Translations under genes and position numbers: made by a program
Shown here: piece after piece, positions 1 to 6,016 of the stretch
Numbering within the stretch: position 1 is the stretch's first letter
Layout: every line of letters begins with the position of its first letter
Notes under the pieces: generated by a model
Database searches by the model: none
Told to the model about the DNA's origin: nothing
Seen by the model: the letters and a program-made list of their open reading frames with translations, nothing else
Origin: Parafilimonas sp048498595
GTDB lineage: Bacteria; Bacteroidota; Bacteroidia; Chitinophagales; Chitinophagaceae
DNA: 6,182 nt
Direction: 5' to 3'
Assembly (NCBI GenBank): GCA_048498595.1
Contig: JBEHXR010000238.1
Location: 1-6,182, forward strand

Positions 1-912
1 TATGTTACCAATGCCCTGAGCAACCAGTTCACGGTTTACGGGTGTAATGCGGTTACGCCTGTCTAATTTATCAATCGCTTCAATACATAACAAACTTTCA
101 AGTGTTGCAAGTAAGCCAATGGTTATTCCGTCTTTCCATATTTCTGTGCTGGAAAAAAATTTTGAAAAATCGGGAAGAGAAATGTTTGATAAAAGATTGT
201 TTGGAATATTTACCAACTGCGTTCTTTTTAATGAATAAGCGGAAGCAACATGAATGAAAATTATGTTGGTAATAACGCCGGCAATAACGGTTAATAATGG
301 TGCAGGAATAATTTTAAATTTTTTTGCAGACGGAAGTTGTAAAAGAATCAGCACTGCAAGCGAAATAATAGTAATTAAAATTGCACCTCTTGTAATATGC
401 TGATTAAAGTTGATAAAATTGCTTCTGAAAGTACTTGGTTTAAAAAGTTTAAGAAAACCGGTTGTCCAAAAATCCGGGCGGTCGTAACCTAATGCCAAAG
501 GAATTTGTTTTGAAATAAGAATGATACCAATGGCTGCCAGCATGCCTTTAATAACAGCCGATGGAAAATAGTTTGCAATTACGCCAAGCTTTAAAATGCC
601 AAGCAACAATTGAAAGATGCCGGCAACAACAACAGTAAGAAGAAAAATTTTAAAATCACCAAATGAAACAATAGATGCCGCAACCAATGTTGTTAAGCCG
701 GCAGCAGGACCTGAAACAGCTAATTGCGAGCCGCTGATAAGTGAAACAACAAGCCCGCCAATAATGCCTGATAAAATGCCTGTATATAATGGCGCACCTG
801 ATGCTAATGCAATACCTAAACAAAGCGGAAGCGCCACAAAAAAAACGGAAAGCCCGGCAGGTAAATCATATTTAAGCCAGATAATTCGGTAATACTTAAT
901 TGTTCTTTTCAC
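1..912 (-). CDS. SulP family inorganic anion transporter, N-terminal part (C-terminus outside window)
   Basis: Reading the minus strand from a GTG at 912 gives 304 codons open to the window edge, a span not otherwise assigned. The product is strongly hydrophobic with many membrane segments. The motif SGPAAGLT at residues 67-74, the N-terminal stretch DLPAGLSVFFVALPLCLGIA at 16-35, and ESLLCIEAIDKLD at 272-284 followed by TPVNRELVAQGIGN are characteristic of SulP permeases. These inner-membrane proteins move sulfate, bicarbonate or other anions; substrate cannot be told from sequence, although short bacterial members next to carbonic anhydrases are often thought to carry bicarbonate. The full protein would be about 500 or more residues, so any C-terminal STAS or carbonic anhydrase domain lies outside the window. 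GTG is chosen because no ATG is in frame before the upstream stop and the conserved N-terminus starts just after it. It lies 78 bp after the cytochrome fusion gene. Confidence 0.9.
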   Translation of the reverse strand, partial: MKRTIKYYRIIWLKYDLPAGLSVFFVALPLCLGIALASGAPLYTGILSGIIGGLVVSLISGSQLAVSGPAAGLTTLVAASIVSFGDFKIFLLTVVVAGIFQLLLGILKLGVIANYFPSAVIKGMLAAIGIILISKQIPLALGYDRPDFWTTGFLKLFKPSTFRSNFINFNQHITRGAILITIISLAVLILLQLPSAKKFKIIPAPLLTVIAGVITNIIFIHVASAYSLKRTQLVNIPNNLLSNISLPDFSKFFSSTEIWKDGITIGLLATLESLLCIEAIDKLDRRNRITPVNRELVAQGIGNI

Positions 913-936
913 GATAAGCAGAATTGCTTTGCGCGG

Positions 937-944
937 CAAAAGTA
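937..944 (-). promoter_or_regulatory. Candidate Bacteroidota -7 promoter box (TACTTTTG) for the SulP gene
   Basis: On the minus strand the gap between the cytochrome fusion gene and the SulP gene contains TACTTTTG, an exact match to the TAnnTTTG -7 box known for the primary sigma factor of Bacteroides-type bacteria. It would place transcription start near 930, with a leader of roughly 18 nt before the GTG at 912. The -33 element is poor: the nearest TTG is only 14 bp upstream rather than about 19-21. An 8-bp motif of this degeneracy occurs by chance in AT-rich DNA, so position is the main support. Confidence 0.35.
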
Positions 945-990
945 AAAATTTAGGCGCGCAATAAATTGAATAGGCAGCGGCTTTTAAATA

Positions 991-2385
991 TTATTTATAC
1001 GCCGGTGCTTTCAATACTACCGTATCATCAGGAAATAAAGGCACATTATAACCACCTGAATCAATCACAACTTTTGGAAAATCTTTTTGCAACTGCGCAA
1101 AATCGCTATCTGTAATTTTTGTTTTATAAATATAGATTGATTGCAGTTGTTTTAAATTCTTCAACGCTTTCAATCCTTCAGCAGTAATATTTGTTCCAAC
1201 AAGATTGATTGATTGCAATTGTTGTAATGATGAAAGTTTTTCTAATCCTTTATCTGTAATCATTGTATTATCCAATTGCAAAAAAGTAAGATTCGTGCAT
1301 TGCGCAATAAATGATAAAGCACTGTCAGTAATTTTTGTATTGCCACATTTCAGCCAAACCAATTGTTTTTTTAAAGGAAGTAATAACGCTATGTCTTTAT
1401 CATCAGCGTTTGTTGCCGTAACAAAATTTGCGCTGAGATAATTACTGTTTTGTGCAACAGGTAAAATAATTATGCCTTTATCTTTTAATTGCTGAACAGC
1501 TTTTGCATCTGCGGCTTCAACTGGTGCAGCAGGAACATTTGCAGGTAATTTATGTTCTTCATGTCCAACCTGCAACGACAATAAATAACCCTTTATAGGA
1601 TCAGGTTGCGGCATCTGCTTTACTTTCCTTAATGTATCATCACCATTCTCAATCCACCAATGTAACAATGCAATTTGTTTATCCGTGAGTTGTGGCTTTT
1701 CTCTTGGCGGCATATGCTTATCTTCTTCATCAGGCAGCAATAATCTTTTTATCAGATCACTGTTATCAGGTTCGCCAGGCGTAATTATTTTTCCATCTTT
1801 ACCACCTTTCATTATCAAATCAAATTTATCTAAACGCAATCCACCTTTTTGCCGCTTTGAACTGTGGCAAGAATAACAGCGTGTTTGTAATATCGGTTGA
1901 ATCACGCTGTCATACACTTTTGCTTCCTGCACATTTGCAAGCGGTTTTATTTTCGCAGTATCATTTTCATCAGCACTAAAATTGAAAGAAATATAATCGC
2001 TGCCATGTGTAAGTGAACCGCCTAAATGCCCGGTAATAACAATCAATACAAGTAAACCAACGGCAAGCATTTTATAAATAATATCAAACTCACTCCTTGC
2101 AACTTTCATGTATAAAAACATAGATACAATTGCAACACCGATGCCCATCCACATGTGCCAATCGACCAACGGCTTTTCATATTTATCTGTTGTTGATAAA
2201 ACATATCCTGTAATGCAGGACAGCAGCGCGGAGAAAACGCCAATCAATAAAATGATCTTTATAACCTGGTGCGAAATATTATACTTCGGATTCTTTCTCA
2301 GCCATAACAACAACAACGCAATAAGTAAAATACCAATTGGTAAATGAATAAGCGCAACATGAAAATGACCAATGAATTCAGACAT
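991..2385 (-). CDS. Membrane cytochrome c fusion: DUF2231-type membrane domain, single-heme c domain, leucine-rich repeats
   Basis: The 464-residue protein has three parts. Residues 1-125 form about four membrane helices (near 10-29, 42-64, 76-94, 104-122) with histidines at 8, 14, 77, 120 and 127, as in DUF2231-type membrane proteins. Residues about 155-250 hold a c-type heme site, C170-Y-S-C-H174, followed by GGLRLD, and a probable axial Met225 in KHMPP; this matches the planctomycete-type PSCyt1 cytochrome domain. Residues 342-440 contain four leucine-rich repeats with an exact 24-residue period (Leu342, 366, 390, 414). Basic loops between helices 1-2 and 3-4 suggest both termini are periplasmic, as heme attachment requires. 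The likely role is periplasmic electron transfer, possibly accepting electrons from a sugar dehydrogenase; the partner is not visible. The start is an ATG, 5 bp from the end of the repeat arm upstream. Family-level assignment is firm; the physiological role is inferred. Confidence 0.9.
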   Translation of the reverse strand: MSEFIGHFHVALIHLPIGILLIALLLLWLRKNPKYNISHQVIKIILLIGVFSALLSCITGYVLSTTDKYEKPLVDWHMWMGIGVAIVSMFLYMKVARSEFDIIYKMLAVGLLVLIVITGHLGGSLTHGSDYISFNFSADENDTAKIKPLANVQEAKVYDSVIQPILQTRCYSCHSSKRQKGGLRLDKFDLIMKGGKDGKIITPGEPDNSDLIKRLLLPDEEDKHMPPREKPQLTDKQIALLHWWIENGDDTLRKVKQMPQPDPIKGYLLSLQVGHEEHKLPANVPAAPVEAADAKAVQQLKDKGIIILPVAQNSNYLSANFVTATNADDKDIALLLPLKKQLVWLKCGNTKITDSALSFIAQCTNLTFLQLDNTMITDKGLEKLSSLQQLQSINLVGTNITAEGLKALKNLKQLQSIYIYKTKITDSDFAQLQKDFPKVVIDSGGYNVPLFPDDTVVLKAPAYK

Positions 2386-2390
2386 AGAAT

Positions 2391-2426
2391 AAAGCTGTGA
2401 GCTATGAGCTTTGAGCCGCGAGCAAG
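2391..2426 (+). repeat. Left inverted-repeat arm, four GAGCNNN heptads
   Basis: On the plus strand GAGC occurs at 2399, 2406, 2413 and 2420, exactly 7 bp apart, with variable triplets between (TAT, TTT, CGC). The arm begins with AAAGCT at 2391. It lies between the stop of the four-helix-bundle gene and the start of the cytochrome fusion gene, so in the mRNA it forms the leader immediately before that gene's ATG. Confidence 0.85.
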
Positions 2427-2430
2427 TTAA

Positions 2431-2784
2431 TTAAGTTGATAGTTTATTAGCAAATGCAATCAGCATTTTTTGTTCTTCATCTATTTTATTTAATGCGATA
2501 TTGATTAAGTTTTCATCTCCAAACTTTACCGCCTTTGCAATAAATAATTGTGTTTCTAATTCAAAAGATGAGCCTAAAGAAATTTCAATAAAACGATAAT
2601 AATCTCTCTCACTTTTTCTGCTGCTGCCTTCAGCAATGTTTGATGGTATTGAAGTTGCTGCCCTTGTTGCTTGTTGTACTAAAGAATATTTTTCAGATTT
2701 TGGAAAACTATCAACAACTTTATAAGTATCAACAGCAATTTCAAAACCCTTTTGCCATATTTTAAGCTCTTTAAAATTTCTCAT
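2431..2784 (-). CDS. Four-helix-bundle protein (S23 / 23S rRNA intervening-sequence ORF family)
   Basis: The 117-residue product matches the small four-helix-bundle family first known from ORFs in 23S rRNA intervening sequences and related in fold to the Avd accessory protein of diversity-generating retroelements. Diagnostic features are the opening FKELKIWQKG (residues 4-13), the central SIPSNIAEGSSRKSERDYYR (45-64) and ELETQL (75-80). Length is normal for the family (about 115-125), with ATG start and TAA stop, so the gene appears intact. Members are predicted to form oligomeric helical bundles with a basic face that may bind nucleic acid; no molecular function is firmly established for stand-alone copies. 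It sits between GAGC-heptad inverted arms and interrupts an apparent carbohydrate operon with which it has no obvious functional link. No reverse transcriptase or variable repeat is nearby, so a retroelement role is not supported. Confidence 0.93.
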   Translation of the reverse strand: MRNFKELKIWQKGFEIAVDTYKVVDSFPKSEKYSLVQQATRAATSIPSNIAEGSSRKSERDYYRFIEISLGSSFELETQLFIAKAVKFGDENLINIALNKIDEEQKMLIAFANKLST

Positions 2785-2819
2785 ATATTTTGGTTTAAAG
2801 TTTCAGTGATAGTTGACTT

Positions 2820-2855
2820 CCTGCTCGCCGCTCGTAGCTCATGGCTCGAAGCTTT
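2820..2855 (-). repeat. Right inverted-repeat arm, four GAGCNNN heptads
   Basis: On the plus strand the complement GCTC occurs at 2823, 2830, 2837 and 2844, again exactly 7 bp apart, with the arm ending in AGCTTT at 2850-2855. Reverse-complemented, it aligns without gaps to 2391-2426 with 7 mismatches in 36, mostly in the variable triplets. It lies upstream of the four-helix-bundle start and just downstream of the TIM-barrel stop. Confidence 0.85.
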
Positions 2856-2865
2856 ACCCAAAGCT
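2850..2865. repeat. Small perfect hairpin AGCTTT-ACCC-AAAGCT at the outer edge of the right arm
   Basis: A perfect 6-bp inverted repeat with a 4-nt loop straddles the boundary between the right arm and the remnant intergenic DNA after the TIM-barrel gene. It is not followed by a T-run on the transcribed strand, so it is not a convincing intrinsic terminator. It may be a by-product of the AAAGCT end motif occurring in both orientations. Confidence 0.45.
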
Positions 2866-2876
2866 CAAACCTCCAG

Positions 2877-3797
2877 CTACGCATACCTCTTCCTCAACAC
2901 ATCTTTCATGTAAACATTAATTGCCCATTGATCCGCCAATGGTTCTTGCGTATAAGGAACTGTCGGCATGTAATTCGGCGGACCAAACTCTGTAAGTATC
3001 GTTTGCACTTCTCCTTTTTGTTTTTTCATTTCAATTACTTTATCCCACCATGCAAAATGCGCATCAACTGCAGGTTTCCATTCGGGTGCACGTGGATCAT
3101 TCACCTGCGGACCTTCCTGGTGACCAATGCGTGCATGAATATGATCAACTCTTTCCAATGTTAGTGCAAGCGTTTCCGGTTGATCTTCCAACAACGTTTC
3201 ACTCACATTGCACCAATGCGAAACATCAAATGTTACACGCAATTCAGGAATCGTTTCAATATAATGCCGCGCAACCGATGATGAATACAATAACCTCGAA
3301 CGATGTGTTTCATGACAAATTTTTATGCCTGTTGCTTTCGCTAACTGCGTTGTATGATCTATAAACGTTTTGCCTTGTTCATAAGAAAAATAATCGCGGC
3401 CTGAATGACAATTTATATATAAAGGTCTTTGCACCGTATTGTTCGCAGCAGCCTCAACCATGTTCGTGAACGTTTTAAAATGTTCATCATAATTACTTTC
3501 ATAACCAGCCGTTAAAAAACCAATTTCCAACTCATATTTTTTCAACGCAGCAAACAATTCATCCTGGTCTTTTTTTTCTGTCGGCCACCAAATTTCAATA
3601 CCATCATAATTGTCTTTTTTCACCTTCGCGCAGTACTCATCTACCGTTCCGTTGAAGCCCCAGTTGGTAGCAAGAATTTTTAATTGAAATCCTGTTTTCA
3701 TTTTTATTGATTGTGGTTTTGCAAAGCTTTCCAATGATGCCAGCATCAATGCTGTTGTTGCAGTTGCAGTGGTTTGCAGAAAATGTCTTCGTTTCAA
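2877..3797 (-). CDS. Exported TIM-barrel protein, sugar phosphate isomerase/epimerase (AP endonuclease 2-like) family
   Basis: The 306-residue protein opens with a twin-arginine leader (KRRHFLQTT at residues 2-10, then a hydrophobic run to about 26), so export by Tat, or possibly Sec, is likely. The mature part fits the xylose isomerase-like TIM barrel: GIEIWWP (66-72), YINCHSG (127-133), CHETHR (161-166), TFDVSHWCNV (189-198), HIHARIGH (219-226) and TEFGPP (269-274). Candidate metal ligands are Glu163, Asp191, His194, His221 and Glu270. Relatives isomerise, epimerise or cleave sugars and keto-sugars; the substrate is not deducible here. The start is a TTG (3795-3797): the frame has no ATG between the hydrolase stop and this codon, and starting at internal Met18 or Met33 would lose the leader. 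It follows the hydrolase gene by 27 bp and is probably cotranscribed. It ends in TAG, 21 bp before the four-helix-bundle cassette. Confidence 0.88.
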   Translation of the reverse strand: MKRRHFLQTTATATTALMLASLESFAKPQSIKMKTGFQLKILATNWGFNGTVDEYCAKVKKDNYDGIEIWWPTEKKDQDELFAALKKYELEIGFLTAGYESNYDEHFKTFTNMVEAAANNTVQRPLYINCHSGRDYFSYEQGKTFIDHTTQLAKATGIKICHETHRSRLLYSSSVARHYIETIPELRVTFDVSHWCNVSETLLEDQPETLALTLERVDHIHARIGHQEGPQVNDPRAPEWKPAVDAHFAWWDKVIEMKKQKGEVQTILTEFGPPNYMPTVPYTQEPLADQWAINVYMKDVLRKRYA

Positions 3798-3824
3798 TGG
3801 GAATTTTTTTATTAAATAATATTT

Positions 3825-6014
3825 TTATTCAATCACAAACCATGTGAAGCTTTCCGGTTCTATGGAAAAACTTAATTCAACTTTATAATCGCGGCTCAAT
3901 TTAAAATTTTTTGCAACACCCTCTTGCTCTCTTATTAAAGCGGTGTTTGTAAGTCCTGTATAATACAATGGCAATTGTATAGTTCGTGTAATTTTTTCTT
4001 TGAGCGGATTGAATAACATTACGAATGCTTTTGTTTTTAACTGAGGATTCACATGCATAATGCCATCCCAATCTCTTCCATCTGCGCGGCGCAAATGAAT
4101 GATATCTGAATTAAGAATGCTACGATATTTTTTATACCATTCAATTGTATGCTGAACAACTTTTTTTGTTGTATCTGTATCATATAATCTTGGTCCGCGA
4201 TAGCATGCCTGCACACCGGCGCCATAGTATTGCATCATTAATTGCTTGTAATCTTTTAAGTGTGTTGAAAGCGGCTCCAGCACTGCACTTGAATCACCTC
4301 CCTGGTATTTAGTAAGCGGAACAAAACCCCAACTCATCGATGGCGTTTTCTCCCACAAACCATCATAAATGTTTTGCCTGTTTAATATTTTTTGATCTTC
4401 TCTTGGCAAAGAAAAATTTACTTCTCGATAACCAATTGCAATTTTGTTAGTGCCATCTAAAAAATACCAATCGGGAGCATTTACATACACGCCATGTTCA
4501 TTGCACCAGCGATATAAGCCTTTTTGCAATTCCATTTGTTTCCACTGGCTGTCATCAACATTTTTATGACCCGGATGTTTTGTTGATGCACAAACATCGC
4601 CAGGATATGGGCCATCATTTTCAAAAATGTCAAAGCCTGTGTGACTAATAAAATATTTTAGTTTATCAAGATAAGCCAAACCCCACTTGCTTCCCAAACA
4701 TGGTGCATGACCAAAAAACGCTGCAACATCAGGTTTGCCGGTTAGAGGATCTATCACATCATCTTCATCGCTTATTCTTCGTGAACTAAATAATGAATAA
4801 CCACCAATAAAAATATTTTTACTGTGCGCATAATCTGCAAGCGATTTCCATCTCGTAATATTTTCTGCAGATGTATCTTCCATATTGCAATGACTGCCGA
4901 AACTTAATATCACTGCCTCATAACCTGTAGCCGCACATTGATCAATTGTCGTTTTTACTTCAGCATCATTTTTACTAATTAGATGCATGAAGATGGGATT
5001 TTCAGTTGTCCATGGCGCAATAGTTCTGTACATTTTTCTAATCGCTAAACCTCTGCGTTCACGATCGTAACTATCCATTAATAGTTCATTCGTTCGCACA
5101 GATTTAAAAATTTCACCAGACTGTAAATCAAGCCCTGTAAGCTTTTCAGGAAATACTTTTAATAAACACGGTGTTTGATAATTATAATTTACCTGCGACG
5201 TGTATGTACTGTCTGCAAGCCAGTGTGTTGTTTGGTCGCTGATGTCATAACGCATCGCATTATTGAATGCATAATTTGTTTCAACATAAATGCCATGTTG
5301 TTTTTTCATTTGTACGGGCGAACCAACTACAGCACTTTCCTCTTCAACCAATCCCAATTCTTCATTTACCGGTTTTGCAATTGTTATGATATGGCCAGTT
5401 TTATTTTCTATTGAAATCCATTTTACAATTAATGGAAGACCATCATATATTTCATAATGCACTTTTACAAAAACATTTTTTAAAGCAGCGATTGAAGAAG
5501 CGTAATTGAATGAAATGATTTTGCCCGTTGGCTGTTGTTTATTTAATGTCCATCCTTTGGGTCTCCAGTTAATATAAGGTTGAAGATTATTTACAGTAAA
5601 AGATGTAAACTGAAAATCACTATCGTGCGTAGTAAAATTATTCAGCCATGCAGGCAATAAATATGCATTTTCTGTTTGACCGTATAATCCGCCAACGTTA
5701 TAATTAATTCCATCAATAATAATTTCAGCTTCTGGTTTTATTGCACGTAACAATTGCTGACCATTACTCATGTTTTCATAATCAATACAAGCAACATTTG
5801 GTTCAACGCGAAAAACTCTTTTTACTAACCCATTATATAATATAATATCTTTTGCATCGTAGCTTTTATAAACACCTGCTTTAATGGTAACAGGCGTTAT
5901 CAGCCAATCTCCGTTGTAATTTTTTTCGCCGGTGTTATTATAAACTGGTAAATCATTTTGTGCATGAAGATGTATGAATGAAAAGAGTATAAAGACGATG
6001 AATAATAAACGCAT
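3825..6014 (-). CDS. Secreted glycoside hydrolase, clan GH-D / alpha-galactosidase-like
   Basis: The 729-residue protein begins with a signal peptide (about residues 1-18, cleavage after HLHA with Gln next, a common Bacteroidota pattern), so it is periplasmic or outer-surface. Residues about 35-300 look like a large beta-sandwich, about 335-630 a TIM barrel and about 635-729 a C-terminal beta domain, the layout of GH36-type alpha-galactosidases. Probable barrel strands include AVILSFGS (367-374), IFIGGYSLF (401-409), GFDIFENDGPYPGD (460-473), GVYVNAPDWY (508-517) and IAIGYREVNF (525-534). Asp467, with Asp462 and Glu465 nearby on the presumed fourth strand, is the best candidate for the catalytic nucleophile. 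The usual GH36 nucleophile motif is not recognisable, so this may be a divergent or separately numbered family; substrate is uncertain. The ATG start is 2 bp after the upstream stop, indicating cotranscription. Confidence 0.75.
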   Translation of the reverse strand: MRLLFIVFILFSFIHLHAQNDLPVYNNTGEKNYNGDWLITPVTIKAGVYKSYDAKDIILYNGLVKRVFRVEPNVACIDYENMSNGQQLLRAIKPEAEIIIDGINYNVGGLYGQTENAYLLPAWLNNFTTHDSDFQFTSFTVNNLQPYINWRPKGWTLNKQQPTGKIISFNYASSIAALKNVFVKVHYEIYDGLPLIVKWISIENKTGHIITIAKPVNEELGLVEEESAVVGSPVQMKKQHGIYVETNYAFNNAMRYDISDQTTHWLADSTYTSQVNYNYQTPCLLKVFPEKLTGLDLQSGEIFKSVRTNELLMDSYDRERRGLAIRKMYRTIAPWTTENPIFMHLISKNDAEVKTTIDQCAATGYEAVILSFGSHCNMEDTSAENITRWKSLADYAHSKNIFIGGYSLFSSRRISDEDDVIDPLTGKPDVAAFFGHAPCLGSKWGLAYLDKLKYFISHTGFDIFENDGPYPGDVCASTKHPGHKNVDDSQWKQMELQKGLYRWCNEHGVYVNAPDWYFLDGTNKIAIGYREVNFSLPREDQKILNRQNIYDGLWEKTPSMSWGFVPLTKYQGGDSSAVLEPLSTHLKDYKQLMMQYYGAGVQACYRGPRLYDTDTTKKVVQHTIEWYKKYRSILNSDIIHLRRADGRDWDGIMHVNPQLKTKAFVMLFNPLKEKITRTIQLPLYYTGLTNTALIREQEGVAKNFKLSRDYKVELSFSIEPESFTWFVIE

Positions 6015-6016
6015 TT

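Larger units (their letters stand above)
2391..2855 (-). mobile_element. Putative four-helix-bundle cassette bounded by inverted GAGC-heptad arms
   Basis: This 465-bp unit consists of one four-helix-bundle ORF (2431-2784) between two 36-bp arms that are imperfect inverted repeats (29 of 36 positions identical). Outside it, only 5 bp remain to the cytochrome gene start and 21 bp to the TIM-barrel gene stop, so excising it restores a 26-bp gap typical of an operon. The arms look more GC-rich than the flanking genes. It encodes no transposase, so if mobile it must be moved by something in trans or spread by another route. A possible flanking direct repeat is AAAGCT (2391-2396 and 2860-2865), but it overlaps the arm and may be chance. 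Calling it mobile is inference from structure; the repeats and the ORF are seen directly. Confidence 0.5.

Noticed and set aside
617..892. Plus-strand open frame of 91 codons
   Set aside because: It lies antisense to the SulP gene, whose minus-strand translation has clear family motifs; the plus-strand product is low in recognisable structure.
937..939. Alternative TTG start for the SulP protein
   Set aside because: It would overlap the candidate -7 box and add residues before the conserved N-terminus; the GTG at 912 fits family length better.
1205..2347. Three plus-strand open frames (1205-1441, 1685-1876, 2108-2347)
   Set aside because: All are antisense to the well-supported cytochrome fusion gene and show no family features.
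2391..2855. CRISPR array or diversity-generating retroelement
   Set aside because: The heptads are too short and regular for CRISPR repeats and spacers. Although the four-helix-bundle family is related to Avd, there is no reverse transcriptase and no template/variable repeat pair in the window.
2391..2855. True 23S rRNA intervening sequence
   Set aside because: The flanking DNA is protein-coding on both sides; no rRNA sequence is present. Only the resemblance in architecture is retained.
2850..2865. Intrinsic terminator after the TIM-barrel gene
   Set aside because: The stem is only 6 bp and no T-run follows on the transcribed strand.
2841..3364. Plus-strand open frames starting in the right arm and overlapping the barrel gene
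   Set aside because: They are antisense to the TIM-barrel gene whose metal-site motifs are intact, and resemble no known protein.
5175..5414. Plus-strand open frame of 79 codons within the hydrolase
   Set aside because: Antisense shadow in AT-rich coding DNA; Cys/Ile-rich composition reflects the reverse complement of the hydrolase gene.
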